DNA of 64,000 nucleotides, taken from contig NZ_CP053590.1 in assembly GCF_013365535.1 (NCBI RefSeq), positions 4,268,501 to 4,332,500 on the forward strand, written 5' to 3'. Each line of letters begins with the position of its first letter. Position 1 is the stretch's first letter. This DNA comes from Aquimarina sp. TRL1. GTDB lineage: Bacteria > Bacteroidota > Bacteroidia > Flavobacteriales > Flavobacteriaceae. The notes beneath the pieces are model-generated. The model saw only the letters and a program-made list of their open reading frames with translations, was not told where the DNA came from and did not search any database. The position numbers were made by a program, and so were the translations under genes. Positions 9,031-19,123 of this stretch are shown piece after piece.

Positions 9031-11304
9031 ATGAAGAACTATACAAAATGGACCTTATTGGGAATTGCAGCTATCATGCTATCATGTACTACTGATAAGG
9101 TTACTGCCCCTGTCCAATCCACAAATCATTTATCTTATGTAGATCCGTTTATCGGAACAGGAGGTCATGGTCATACCTATCCGGGGGCAACGATTCCTTT
9201 TGGGATGTTGCAAGTGAGCCCGGATAATGGAATATCCAAATGGGATTGGTGCTCGGGATATCATTATTCAGATAGCCTAGCGATAGGATTTAGTCATTTG
9301 CATCTCAGCGGTACCGGAATAGGGGATCTGGCTGATATCAGGTTGATGCCTGTTACTAAAAAAGTAGCCATTGATCAGCAAGCGAATAGCAGGGATAGTA
9401 TTCCGTACAGTTCGCGTTATTCACATGAGCAGGAAGCGGCTTCTCCTGGGTATTATAAGGTGTTTCTGGAAGATCCTCAGGTGATGGCAGAATTTACAAC
9501 AGATAAACGAACCGCTTATCACAGGTATACCTATAAAGAAGGAGATAAGCAGTCTGTAATTATCGATCTCGGATTTGGGATTAACTGGGATCAGACAACT
9601 GCTTCGACTATACGGGTAGTGGATAAGTATACAGTATCAGGGTATCGGCATAGTACCGGATGGGCTAAAAATCAAAAAGTGTTTTTCGTAGCGAAATTTT
9701 CAAAGTCTATTTCGGACTATGCCCTTGTTACAGATCGTACCTATGCAGTAAAAACATCAGTTGTCACAGGGAAGAAGACGACCGCTCAACTTTTTTTCAA
9801 TACACTGGATAAAAAAGAACTGGAAGTAAAAGTGAGTATCTCTTCCGTCAGTGAAGCCAATGCCCTGGCTAATATGGCGAAGGACCCCATACCATTTGAT
9901 TTTGAACATAAAAAATCCGAGGCAGCTGCTCAATGGAATACGCAGCTATCCAAAATAGCAGTGAGTACTTCGGTAGATTCTTTAAAAACGATTTTCTATA
10001 CCGCCTTATACCATGCACAATTAGCACCGGTTCTCTTTGGAGATTCCAACGGAGAAGTACGTATGGAAAACGATAGTATCCGAAAAACGGAAGGTTTTGA
10101 AATGTATTCTACCTTTTCCTTATGGGATACATTTAGAGCAGAACACCCGTTATTAACCATCATTGCTCCGGAACGGGTTCCGGATATGATTCAGGCAATG
10201 TTGCTGTATTATAAAGAACGGGGAACACTTCCCGTATGGACTTTATATGGTAATGAAACCAATACCATGACAGGCTATCACTCCATTCCTGTAATCACAG
10301 AAGCTTATATAAAAGGAATAGAAGGCTTTGATGTAGAAACAGCCTATCAAGCAATGAAAATGACAATGACACAAACCGATAGAGGGTTGGATCATTATCA
10401 ACAATATAGTTATATCCCATATACACTGTTAGACGAATCAGTAACTATCACTTTAGAATACGCATACAATGATTGGTGTGTCGCTCAGTTAGCCAAAGCG
10501 CTGGGCAAGAAGGAGGACTATGCGTATTTTATGAAACGGTCACAAGCTTTTACGCATTTATTTGACCCGGAAACAGGGTTTATGAGAGGGAAATCCGAGG
10601 ATGGAAATTCCTGGCATGAACCCTTCGATCCGAAGTATTCTGCTCATAGAGTTCATGCAGATTATACCGAAGGTAATGCCTGGCAACATAGCTGGTTTGT
10701 ACTGCATGATGTAGAAAAGCTGATTGCACTGCATGGAGGGGAGGAAAAATTTACACAAAAGCTGGAACAGTTATTCACTGAATCCTCAGAGATTACAGGA
10801 GATAATGTGTCGGTTGATATTTCTGGTCTGATAGGACAGTATGCACATGGGAATGAACCCAGTCATCATATTGCCTATCTGTATAATTTTGCAAATAAAC
10901 CCTGGAAAACCCAGTATTGGGTGCGGGAAATACTGAAAACACAGTATGATACTACCCCTGAAGGATTAAGTGGTAATGAAGACTGTGGTCAGATGTCTGC
11001 CTGGTACGTATTTAGTGCGATGGGAATATATCCTTTTAATCCGGCATCAGGGATCTATCAGATAGGAAGCCCGGTTTTTGAAAAGGTTACAATAACAGTA
11101 GATGCAGAGACATCATTTACAATTCTTGCCGATAAGGCTTCAGATAAAAATCTGTATATACAATCTGCTACACTGAATGGAATCCCCTTAAACAGGACTT
11201 ATATCACACATGAAGAATTGCTCAAAGGAGGAACGTTACATTTTATAATGGGAGATACTCCTAATAAAAGCTGGGGAATTACAACAAAACAAACACCCCC
11301 ATAG
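9031..11304 (+). CDS. GH92 alpha-mannosidase, lipoprotein (paralogue 1)
   Basis: An exo-alpha-mannosidase of family GH92, anchored as a lipoprotein. The start at 9031 is preferred over an in-frame ATG at 8971, because it begins the signal peptide MKNYTKWTLLGIAAIMLSC with its lipobox cysteine. The 757-residue product has all hallmarks of the family. These are YVDPFIGTGGHGHTYPGATIP, GFSHLHLSGTGIGDLADI, TFSLWDTFRAEHP, YGNETNTMTGYHS, the TLEYAYNDW block, HGNEPSHH (about 606) and GNEDCGQMSAW (about 648-658), where the acidic residues act as base in a calcium-assisted inverting reaction. The intact HGNEPSHH resembles alpha-1,2-mannosidase members. It opens the N-glycan cluster, 195 bases before the symporter gene. 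Confidence 0.93.
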   Translation: MKNYTKWTLLGIAAIMLSCTTDKVTAPVQSTNHLSYVDPFIGTGGHGHTYPGATIPFGMLQVSPDNGISKWDWCSGYHYSDSLAIGFSHLHLSGTGIGDLADIRLMPVTKKVAIDQQANSRDSIPYSSRYSHEQEAASPGYYKVFLEDPQVMAEFTTDKRTAYHRYTYKEGDKQSVIIDLGFGINWDQTTASTIRVVDKYTVSGYRHSTGWAKNQKVFFVAKFSKSISDYALVTDRTYAVKTSVVTGKKTTAQLFFNTLDKKELEVKVSISSVSEANALANMAKDPIPFDFEHKKSEAAAQWNTQLSKIAVSTSVDSLKTIFYTALYHAQLAPVLFGDSNGEVRMENDSIRKTEGFEMYSTFSLWDTFRAEHPLLTIIAPERVPDMIQAMLLYYKERGTLPVWTLYGNETNTMTGYHSIPVITEAYIKGIEGFDVETAYQAMKMTMTQTDRGLDHYQQYSYIPYTLLDESVTITLEYAYNDWCVAQLAKALGKKEDYAYFMKRSQAFTHLFDPETGFMRGKSEDGNSWHEPFDPKYSAHRVHADYTEGNAWQHSWFVLHDVEKLIALHGGEEKFTQKLEQLFTESSEITGDNVSVDISGLIGQYAHGNEPSHHIAYLYNFANKPWKTQYWVREILKTQYDTTPEGLSGNEDCGQMSAWYVFSAMGIYPFNPASGIYQIGSPVFEKVTITVDAETSFTILADKASDKNLYIQSATLNGIPLNRTYITHEELLKGGTLHFIMGDTPNKSWGITTKQTPP

Positions 11305-11499
11305 GGGCATAAACCTCAGGAGTTAATCCTCAGGATATGTATGTGAAGTTAGGATAGGGAAGGCATTAGCAGTATATACATTCTAATGAATACATTAATA
11401 ACTTCGGAGCAAATAAAAAAGAAAGGGTAAAAAATAAATATTGGTTTCGAGACAAATCCCGGAACAAGTAAATCTCGATGATCGAGTAAATAAAAATAT

Positions 11500-13401
11500 A
11501 TGGATATAGTAGATGTATCAATCATTATAGGGTATGTAATATTGACGTTGTTGGTGGGAATATGGGTGTCTAAAAGAGCCTCCAAAGGATTGACATCCTA
11601 TTTTCTGGGAGGAAAAAATATCAAATGGTATTATCTGGGATTGAGTAACGGTTCTGGAATGTTTGATGTTTCGGGAACTGCATGGATGGTAGGGATCTTG
11701 TTCCTATATGGAGTAAAAAGTTTTATGTTTATGTGGTTGTGGCCTATCTGGAATCAGATTTTTGTCATGATGTTTTTAGCCGTTTGGATCCGAAGATCTG
11801 ATATCATGACAGGCTCAGAATGGATACTAACCCGGTTTGGAGATGATAAAGCTGGCAGAGCCAGTCATATCATAGTTGCAATATTTGCTATCATAGCAGC
11901 GATTGGATTTATCGCGTATTTTTTTGAAGGAGTTGGTAAGTTTATGACCATCATCCTTCCCTGGGATTTGAGTCTGCAAATAGGAAATAGTATAGCGATT
12001 TCTTCTGAACAAAGCTATGCGCTAATAATTATCCTGCTCACGACTATTTATACAGTAAAAGGAGGGATGTTTTCTGTCGTTGCGACCGAAGTACTGCAAT
12101 ATATCATTATGGTGATTGCAGGTATTTTAGTAGCAGCTTATGCTTTTTATGCGATCAGCGATGCTCAAATTGATACTGTTATTTCCCCAGCCTGGAAAAA
12201 TGTCTTTTTTGGGTGGGAACTGGAAGTTCATTGGAGTGAAAAATACAATGCGTTTAATCAGCTAATAGACAAAGAAGGGTTTAAGATGTTTGGTGCATTT
12301 ATAGGGATGACGCTTTTCAAAGGTTTTTTTGCCAGTATCGCTGGTCCTACGCCTAGTTTTGATATGCAACGAATTTTATCAACCAAAACAGTAAAAGAAG
12401 CTGCTTATATGAGTGGGTTTACCAATTTGATATTGTTTATTCCCCGGTATTTATTAATCGCAGGGATTGTCGTGATCGCATTGGTGGTAATTGGACCGGA
12501 ACTTTCCGTAGTAGAACAGCTAACCGGCAGGGATCTGGAAATTATTTTGCCAAAAGTGATCAACAATCACATCCCGGTAGGGATTAAGGGGTTGTTACTG
12601 GCGGGGTTATTAGCTGCATTTATGTCTACTTTTTCAGCTTTTGTCAATGCCGGACCTGCCTATATTGTCAATGATATCTATAAAAAATATTTTAAACCGG
12701 AAGCTTCCAGTAATCATTATATACGAGCGAGTCATATCGCTTCTTTTCTGATTGTATGTCTGGGGGTGACTATGGGATTTTTTGCAGAATCGATTAATTC
12801 CCTGACCTTGTGGATTACCAGTGCTCTTTTTGGAGGATATGTAGCTGCAAATTTTCTAAAGTGGATTTGGTGGCGCTTTAATGGATGGGGATATTTCTGG
12901 GGGATGGTAGCAGGGTTGCTTATAGCCAGTATACAGTTTTTTATCGATCAAAATAAAGCCCATTTTGAAGCTGATAGCATATTATATATGATTGCTCAGA
13001 TACATGCCATTTACCTCTTTCCGGTTATTTTTGGATTTTCCCTGATAGGGGCTATTGCAGGAACATTTTTTAGCCCGGCCACTGATATGGATACCCTGAA
13101 ACTGTTTTATAAAAATGTACGCCCATGGGGTTGGTGGAAGCCAGTATATGAATTACTGAAGAAAGAAGAAGAGACCATTACAAAAAATACAGGTTTTTGG
13201 AGAGATATGATGAATTGCGGGATTGGAATTATATGGCAATCCAGCATGATTGTCCTTCCTATATATATTATGATTAGAGAGTACCCAAAAGCAATATATG
13301 CCCTGATTATTTTTGGAATTACTTCTGCGATATTAAAATTTACCTGGTTGGATCAGGTGAATCGTATTGATGAAGAAAATATAGATAGCCCTGAGAAATG
13401 A
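11500..13401 (+). CDS. SSS-family sodium:solute symporter
   Basis: A 633-residue inner-membrane transporter with about 13-14 membrane segments. It opens with SIIIGYVILTLLVGIWVSKR and the SSS signature region TSYFLGGKNIKWYYLGLSNGSGMFDVSGTAW. The last third carries extra helices, as in sugar-transporting members. In this setting it would import the sugars released by the surrounding glycosidases, such as mannose, Man-GlcNAc, GlcNAc or fucose; the substrate cannot be read from sequence. It is the only transporter in the 9-28.6 kb cluster, which has no SusC/SusD pair. The next gene (GH130) starts 83 bases downstream. A shadow frame on the opposite strand at 11349-11585 was ignored. Confidence 0.92.
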   Translation: MDIVDVSIIIGYVILTLLVGIWVSKRASKGLTSYFLGGKNIKWYYLGLSNGSGMFDVSGTAWMVGILFLYGVKSFMFMWLWPIWNQIFVMMFLAVWIRRSDIMTGSEWILTRFGDDKAGRASHIIVAIFAIIAAIGFIAYFFEGVGKFMTIILPWDLSLQIGNSIAISSEQSYALIIILLTTIYTVKGGMFSVVATEVLQYIIMVIAGILVAAYAFYAISDAQIDTVISPAWKNVFFGWELEVHWSEKYNAFNQLIDKEGFKMFGAFIGMTLFKGFFASIAGPTPSFDMQRILSTKTVKEAAYMSGFTNLILFIPRYLLIAGIVVIALVVIGPELSVVEQLTGRDLEIILPKVINNHIPVGIKGLLLAGLLAAFMSTFSAFVNAGPAYIVNDIYKKYFKPEASSNHYIRASHIASFLIVCLGVTMGFFAESINSLTLWITSALFGGYVAANFLKWIWWRFNGWGYFWGMVAGLLIASIQFFIDQNKAHFEADSILYMIAQIHAIYLFPVIFGFSLIGAIAGTFFSPATDMDTLKLFYKNVRPWGWWKPVYELLKKEEETITKNTGFWRDMMNCGIGIIWQSSMIVLPIYIMIREYPKAIYALIIFGITSAILKFTWLDQVNRIDEENIDSPEK

Positions 13402-13484
13402 AGACCTGTTTCGAAGTTCACCTCGAAAAGGACAACGATATAAGAATGAATAAAAAATGTTTAATTAACGAAATATAGAAAACA

Positions 13485-14450
13485 GTGAGTGCGATTCCCT
13501 GGCAAGAAAGACCTGAAAACACAAATGATATCTTATGGAGGTATTCAGAGAACCCCATTATTGACCGATATGCAATTCCTACGTCCAATAGTATTTTTAA
13601 TAGTGCAGTAGTACCTTTTGGAGATGGATATGCTGGTGTTTTCCGATGTGATAACAAGGCAGTGCAGATGAATATTCATGCCGGATTTAGTAAAGATGGA
13701 ATTCAGTGGGATATAGAAGCTCAGCCAATTCAGATGAAAGCGGGAAATACCAATATGATTGCGTCTGACTATAAGTATGATCCACGGGTAACATATATAG
13801 AAGACCGGTATTGGGTTACCTGGTGTAATGGGTATCATGGTCCTACCATTGGGATTGCTTATACTTATGATTTCAAGACATTTTATCAATGCGAAAATGC
13901 TTTTTTACCATTTAATAGGAATGGAGTGTTGTTTCCCAAAAAAATAAATGGTAAATATGCGATGCTAAGCAGACCCAGTGATAATGGGCATACGCCGTTT
14001 GGAGATATTTACCTCAGTTATAGTCCTGATATGAAATATTGGGGAGAACACCGATGCGTGATGAAGGCAACTCCTTTTGAGGATAGTGCCTGGCAATGCA
14101 CTAAGATAGGAGCAGGACCGGTTCCTATTGAGACCGAAGCAGGATGGCTACTAATATATCATGGAGTCATCACCACCTGTAATGGATTCCGGTATGCGAT
14201 GGGAGCAGCACTACTGGATAAAGAAAATCCGGATCAGGTACTGTATCGAACACAATCCTACTTGCTGGGACCGGCGGTATCTTATGAGCAAATCGGAGAT
14301 GTTCCTAATGTGGTATTTCCCTGTGCAGCCTTGCATGATAGTAAAGATGATAAAATAGCTATTTATTATGGAGCTGCAGATACGGTAGTAGCCCTCGCTT
14401 TTGGGTATATAAGTGAAATTGTACAATATACAAAAGACAATAGTTTATAA
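13485..14450 (+). CDS. GH130 beta-mannoside phosphorylase
   Basis: A 321-residue cytoplasmic protein without a signal peptide. It matches GH130 in length and motifs: [48 protein letters not shown] with the likely catalytic Asp in YDPRV, and [20 protein letters not shown]. Characterised relatives in N-glycan loci split Man-beta-1,4-GlcNAc with phosphate to give mannose-1-phosphate and GlcNAc, which fits the genes around it. The start is GTG at 13485, the first start after an in-frame TAG at 13476. Only two bases separate its stop from the next gene. Specificity for Man-GlcNAc rather than beta-mannan oligomers is inferred from context. Confidence 0.9.
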   Translation: MSAIPWQERPENTNDILWRYSENPIIDRYAIPTSNSIFNSAVVPFGDGYAGVFRCDNKAVQMNIHAGFSKDGIQWDIEAQPIQMKAGNTNMIASDYKYDPRVTYIEDRYWVTWCNGYHGPTIGIAYTYDFKTFYQCENAFLPFNRNGVLFPKKINGKYAMLSRPSDNGHTPFGDIYLSYSPDMKYWGEHRCVMKATPFEDSAWQCTKIGAGPVPIETEAGWLLIYHGVITTCNGFRYAMGAALLDKENPDQVLYRTQSYLLGPAVSYEQIGDVPNVVFPCAALHDSKDDKIAIYYGAADTVVALAFGYISEIVQYTKDNSL

Positions 14451-14452
14451 GT

Positions 14453-15520
14453 ATGAATTGGAAAAGGCAAACAGCTATGCTGTGTTTTTTATATGTAATA
14501 GGGATATTGGGGTATGCACAATCGCATACTCCCAATACCTATGTAGCGTATCAGGCAATCGATAGTATTACGGTAGATGGTACAGCTAAAGAAGCCACCT
14601 GGAAAAATGCAGTATGGTCAGCAGACTTTATCGATATCGAAGGAACGAAAATTCCTAAATATAAAACGCAAATGAAGATTGCCTGGGATCTTCATCATCT
14701 TTATATATATGCTCAGATGAAAGAACCGCATGTATGGGGAGATATAACCAAAAGAGAAGCGGTTGTTTTTCATAATAATGATTTTGAGGTGTTTATAGAT
14801 CCGGATGGTGATGGTCATACGTATTATGAAATAGAAGTCAATGCCCTGAATACGATTTGGGACTTGTTTATTACCAAACCATATAGGGAAGACAATAGCA
14901 TTCTCAGTGACTGGAATGCGAACGGAATGAAAACAGCTGTAGCAATTAATGGAACGTTAAACAATGCTTCTGATATTGACCAGGGCTGGAGTGTAGAAAT
15001 GGCTATTCCGCTTCGGGTTTTTAAAAAGTCATATTATCAAAAAATCAATCTTAAGGATCAATATTGGCGCCTTAATTTTTCAAGAGTAAACTGGGATCAC
15101 GATCTGGTATCAGGAAAATATCAACGGAAAAAAATAAATAACAAATTGCAACCAGAATATAATTGGGTATGGTCTCCTCAGGGGGTGATCAATATGCACG
15201 AACCTGAGAAATGGGGATATGTATTTTTTGCAGAAAAGAAAGAACCGCAGAGGAGCTTTGAGATTCCTGCTGATGAGAAAATAAAATGGAAGCTGTTTGA
15301 GTATTATAGAAATCAGAAAGATTTTTACAAAAAACATAAAAAATGGGCTACCTTTCTAAAGGAAATTGGTCATGAAGAATTTGTGATTGAAAATACCACG
15401 ATTACTCCGGTGTTGGAAACGCATTCACAGGGATGGAACCTGATCGTGATCAGTCCTTTTACAGAACGTCAGTTATGTATTAGAGAAGACGGAAAATATA
15501 CCACTAAATCATTAAAATAA
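14453..15520 (+). CDS. Secreted CBM9-like carbohydrate-binding protein
   Basis: The 355-residue product has a signal peptide ending at GILGYAQ. One CBM9-like domain covers about residues 30-250: SITVDGTAKEATWKNAVWSADF, MKIAWDLHHLYIYAQM, FHNNDFEVFIDPDGDGHTYYEIEVNA and WSVEMAIPLRVF. The last 100 residues, with RSFEIPADEKIKWKLFEYYRNQKDFYKKH, are charged and of unknown fold. No catalytic motif is visible. The protein probably binds glycan in the periplasm or at the surface and could help present substrate. It is packed between GH130 (2-base gap) and the GHL10-like gene (3-base gap), so all three should be on one transcript. Confidence 0.82.
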   Translation: MNWKRQTAMLCFLYVIGILGYAQSHTPNTYVAYQAIDSITVDGTAKEATWKNAVWSADFIDIEGTKIPKYKTQMKIAWDLHHLYIYAQMKEPHVWGDITKREAVVFHNNDFEVFIDPDGDGHTYYEIEVNALNTIWDLFITKPYREDNSILSDWNANGMKTAVAINGTLNNASDIDQGWSVEMAIPLRVFKKSYYQKINLKDQYWRLNFSRVNWDHDLVSGKYQRKKINNKLQPEYNWVWSPQGVINMHEPEKWGYVFFAEKKEPQRSFEIPADEKIKWKLFEYYRNQKDFYKKHKKWATFLKEIGHEEFVIENTTITPVLETHSQGWNLIVISPFTERQLCIREDGKYTTKSLK

Positions 15521-15523
15521 ACC

Positions 15524-16657
15524 ATGAGAATAATCAAGACAATTGCCTGCATATGTATACTGGGGTTATATGCTTGTAATACCCAAAAAGAAGAACCAAC
15601 TCCTATCGCAAAAAAAGCGCTTACCGAAGAAACCGTCAAGGAAGTTGAGACGGCATTCAAATTCTGGACCTGGATTACAGCCAAAGAAGGAAAAGCAGAT
15701 ACCACCTATCAAAAGGAGTTTAAAAAGTATAAAACTCACGGAATAGATGCCGTACTGATCAATACCCTTACGGACCCTGTAGAACTGGAACGGTTAGCCG
15801 CCTTGGCTACCAAGGAAGGTCTGGAAGTACATGCGTGGATGTTTACCACCAACCGACCTGGAGATACTATTGCATTACAGCATCCGGATTGGTATATGGT
15901 TAGCCGAAGTGGGAAATCCTGTTTTGATGATCGTCCCTATGTAGATTATTATCAATGGTTGTCTCCCAGTCATCCCGAAGCGAGAAAGCATATTCTTAGT
16001 TTAGTAGAAGGGCTGGCCAAAGTAAAAGGAGTAGAAAGTGTCCACCTGGACTATATCCGATACCCGGATGTATTCCTGCCTATAGGGTTATTACCAAAGT
16101 ATAAGCTGACACAGGAAGAAGAATTACCAGACTTTGATTTTGACTATTCGGATGCCAGTGTAGAAAAGTTTAAAAAACTACATCATAAAGATCCGAGAAC
16201 GATGAAAAATCCTGCCATTGATATGGAGTGGAAGAATTTTCGCCTTAACGAGATTACGTCTTTAGTAAATGAAGCATACACTATTGCACATGCACATGAT
16301 AAAAAACTGACAGCAGCCGTTTTTCCTTACCCGGAGATGGCTGATCATATGGTACGCCAGCGGTGGGATAAATGGAATATCGATGCCGTACTTCCGATGA
16401 TTTATCATAATTTTTATGAAGAAGAGCTGGATTGGATCGGATATGCAACGGCACAGGGAGTACAGGATTTAGCCGCCAAAAATACAGAATTACATACAGG
16501 ATTGTACTTGCCGCCATTGAGTGCAGAAGAATTGTCAATTGCCATTAAGGAAGCTAAAAATAATGGAGCAAAAGGTGTTTCTTTCTTCGATGGTAATGCT
16601 TTTACTCAAGAACAGCTAGCTGTACTGAAGGCATTTAGAAACAATGAAGAAAAGTAG
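15524..16657 (+). CDS. GHL10-like putative glycoside hydrolase, lipoprotein
   Basis: The 377-residue product begins MRIIKTIACICILGLYAC, a lipoprotein signal with the lipobox cysteine at residue 18. The body is a TIM-barrel protein related to the GHL10 (YngK-type) hydrolase-like family. It has GLEVHAWMFTTNRPGD, HPDWYMVSRSGKS, LSPSHPEARKHILSLVEGLAKV, SVHLDYIRYPDVF and VLPMIYHNFYEEELDW. The Asp in HLDYIRYP and acidic residues on later strands are candidate catalytic groups. The substrate of this family is poorly known. Its place inside an N-glycan cluster suggests a role on a glycan or glycopeptide bond not covered by the other enzymes. Its end overlaps the earliest possible start of the next GH92 gene. 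Confidence 0.78.
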   Translation: MRIIKTIACICILGLYACNTQKEEPTPIAKKALTEETVKEVETAFKFWTWITAKEGKADTTYQKEFKKYKTHGIDAVLINTLTDPVELERLAALATKEGLEVHAWMFTTNRPGDTIALQHPDWYMVSRSGKSCFDDRPYVDYYQWLSPSHPEARKHILSLVEGLAKVKGVESVHLDYIRYPDVFLPIGLLPKYKLTQEEELPDFDFDYSDASVEKFKKLHHKDPRTMKNPAIDMEWKNFRLNEITSLVNEAYTIAHAHDKKLTAAVFPYPEMADHMVRQRWDKWNIDAVLPMIYHNFYEEELDWIGYATAQGVQDLAAKNTELHTGLYLPPLSAEELSIAIKEAKNNGAKGVSFFDGNAFTQEQLAVLKAFRNNEEK

Positions 16658-16733
16658 GCTGTTTTCAGCACCTATAAAAAATAGTAACCGTAACGAAGAG
16701 AAGCGAGACGATTCCGGAATATGCATAGGTTGC

Positions 16734-19013
16734 ATGTCGAGTGAAATTAATAGATTAATTGATTCATCAGTGAAGTATTACAGCTATATCATATACATCA
16801 GTATCTGTTTATGTGCTTGTCAAAGAAACAAGAAAACAGTTACTCCAATGCCATTCACCTCTTTTGTGAATACCTTTATTGGTACAGATGGTCCCGGGAA
16901 TACCTACCCGGGAGCTACCGTACCTTTTGGGATGGTACAGCTAAGTCCCGATATAGGAATTCCCGGTTGGGACAGGATTGCCGGATATTACTATCAAGAT
17001 TCGATCATCAGTGGATTTTCTCATATGCATCTCAGTGGAACCGGAGCAGGGGATTTGTATGATATTTTAATCATGCCAGTCAATAGCCGGTTTTCAAAAA
17101 GAATAAAGGAAAATAATTACAAACCGTTTTCGGTATTTTCTCATGCTAATGAAGCGGCAACTCCCGGCTACTATACGGTGCAGCTAAAGTCTTATGGAAT
17201 TCAGGCAGAAATGACTGCGACTGCCCGAACCGGGATTCACCGTTATACATTTCCAAAAGACAGTGCTTCTCAATTACATATCGATTTGGGGTATGCGTTG
17301 AATTGGGATAAAGCAGTCGATACCTATATAAAAGTAGTAGACGATACCACCATAGAAGGATATCGTATTTCTACAGGATGGGCAAAAGAACAACGGGTAT
17401 ATTTTGTAATAAAGATATCGAAGCCCTTTAAGAAATATACGTTGTACAATGATGAAACAACGGTAAAGACGCATGCAAGAGGATCGAATACCAAAATAGT
17501 GTTGACCTATGAAACGGGAGAACAAGAACCAATTCTCCTCAAAACAGGGATTTCTACTGCCAGTATAGAAGGAGCATATGCTTCTATCAATAAAGAAGCT
17601 CCGCATAATAATTTTGAGCAGTATAAACACGAGGCAGATTCATTATGGAATAAGCAATTGCAGAAAGTACACATTACAACGGATGATTTGGATCAAAAGA
17701 CCATCTTCTATACCATGATGTATCAGTCTATGCTGGCCCCTACTTTACTAAGCGATCATAGAGGAGAATATAAAGGGGCTAATGGTCGTGTTATGCAGGC
17801 AAAAGGGTATGAGCGTTATGACACCTTTTCATTATGGGATACCTATAGAGCAGCACATCCCTTATACACCCTATTACATTCAGATCGGGTCTCAGATATG
17901 GTACAATCTTTAGTAGCACATTATCAGGAAACAGGAACCTTGCCGGTTTGGTCTATGCAGGGAAATGAAACCAATATGATGATAGGATATCATGCAGTAC
18001 CAGTTCTTGTAGATGCATACCTAAAAGGAATTGAAAGTGTAGATGCAGAACTACTCCTGGAAGCTTGTATTCAAAGTGCCGGAGATACTACCCGGCAAAT
18101 TCCAGCATATCGAAAATTAGGCTATGTGCCGATAAGCGAAGAAAATGAAGACTGGTCTGTTTCTAAAACACTGGAATATGCTTATGACGATTGGTGTATA
18201 GCCCAACTGGCAAAGAGTCTGCAACGAGAAAATGTATACAAGACGTTTACGCAACGAGCTGAAAACTGGAAACAATTGTTTGATTCGGTAAGTCGTTTTA
18301 TGAGACCAAAATATGAAAATGGGAAGTTTATAGAAAAGTTTAGCCCCAGAGAGTATACACCATACTTTTGTGAGAGTAATGCCTGGCAGTATTTCTGGTC
18401 GGTTCCTCATGATATCGAAACTTTAATTCAAACAACAGGAGGAAAAGAAGCTTTTGAAGCCAAACTGGATTCTTTGTTTACACTAAAGCCATTACCAGAG
18501 GATAAGTTGCCTATTTTCAGTACCGGAATGATTGGACAGTATGTACACGGAAACGAACCCAGTCATCATGTAGGATATTTATACAATTATGTAGGGAAAC
18601 CCTGGAAAACTCAGAGAATTATTAGAAAGATTCTTGAGAATCAGTATAAAAATGAGCCTGCTGGTCATTGTGGGAATGAAGATTGCGGACAGATGTCTTC
18701 CTGGTATGTACTTAGCAGTCTGGGATTTTATCCGGTAAACCCGGCACAAGGAATATATGCGATGGGGACCCCGCTATTCGATGAAGCAATAGTGCAGTTG
18801 TCAGATGAGAAAACCTTTACCATAAAGACAATAGATAATAGTAAAGAAAATAAATACATTCAGCGAATGCTGCTGAATGGAAAAGAAATGGATCGATTAT
18901 ACCTCACACATAAAGAGATAATGGCAGGAGGAGAGATTATATGTTATATGGGATCAGAACCGAATAAGGATATACCAAAGAAGATGGCAGTATCTTCACA
19001 GGTGTATAAATGA
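16734..19013 (+). CDS. GH92 alpha-mannosidase, probable lipoprotein (paralogue 2)
   Basis: A second GH92 exo-alpha-mannosidase. The frame is open from ATG at 16644, overlapping the previous gene by 14 bases, but the first 30 residues from there are charged. The ATG at 16734 puts a hydrophobic segment and cysteine (YIIYISICLCAC) at the N-terminus, as expected for a lipoprotein, giving 759 residues. Motifs match paralogue 1 closely: NTFIGTDGPGNTYPGATVP, GFSHMHLSGTGAGDLYDI, TFSLWDTYRAAHP, GNETNMMIGYH, KTLEYAYDDWC, HGNEPSHH and GNEDCGQMSSW. The close likeness to paralogue 1 suggests similar linkage choice (alpha-1,2-type) or an old duplication. The start remains uncertain between 16644 and 16734. 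Confidence 0.9.
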   Translation: MSSEINRLIDSSVKYYSYIIYISICLCACQRNKKTVTPMPFTSFVNTFIGTDGPGNTYPGATVPFGMVQLSPDIGIPGWDRIAGYYYQDSIISGFSHMHLSGTGAGDLYDILIMPVNSRFSKRIKENNYKPFSVFSHANEAATPGYYTVQLKSYGIQAEMTATARTGIHRYTFPKDSASQLHIDLGYALNWDKAVDTYIKVVDDTTIEGYRISTGWAKEQRVYFVIKISKPFKKYTLYNDETTVKTHARGSNTKIVLTYETGEQEPILLKTGISTASIEGAYASINKEAPHNNFEQYKHEADSLWNKQLQKVHITTDDLDQKTIFYTMMYQSMLAPTLLSDHRGEYKGANGRVMQAKGYERYDTFSLWDTYRAAHPLYTLLHSDRVSDMVQSLVAHYQETGTLPVWSMQGNETNMMIGYHAVPVLVDAYLKGIESVDAELLLEACIQSAGDTTRQIPAYRKLGYVPISEENEDWSVSKTLEYAYDDWCIAQLAKSLQRENVYKTFTQRAENWKQLFDSVSRFMRPKYENGKFIEKFSPREYTPYFCESNAWQYFWSVPHDIETLIQTTGGKEAFEAKLDSLFTLKPLPEDKLPIFSTGMIGQYVHGNEPSHHVGYLYNYVGKPWKTQRIIRKILENQYKNEPAGHCGNEDCGQMSSWYVLSSLGFYPVNPAQGIYAMGTPLFDEAIVQLSDEKTFTIKTIDNSKENKYIQRMLLNGKEMDRLYLTHKEIMAGGEIICYMGSEPNKDIPKKMAVSSQVYK

Positions 19014-19123
19014 TACCAAAGAGACGGTAAGAATTCTTTGTGAGAGGAAAAGAATTAAGAATAATGCCCTTGAGTGATGCAAGTGTATGTAACCTGCCTC
19101 AAAAAAGGATAAAACAGCAAGAT

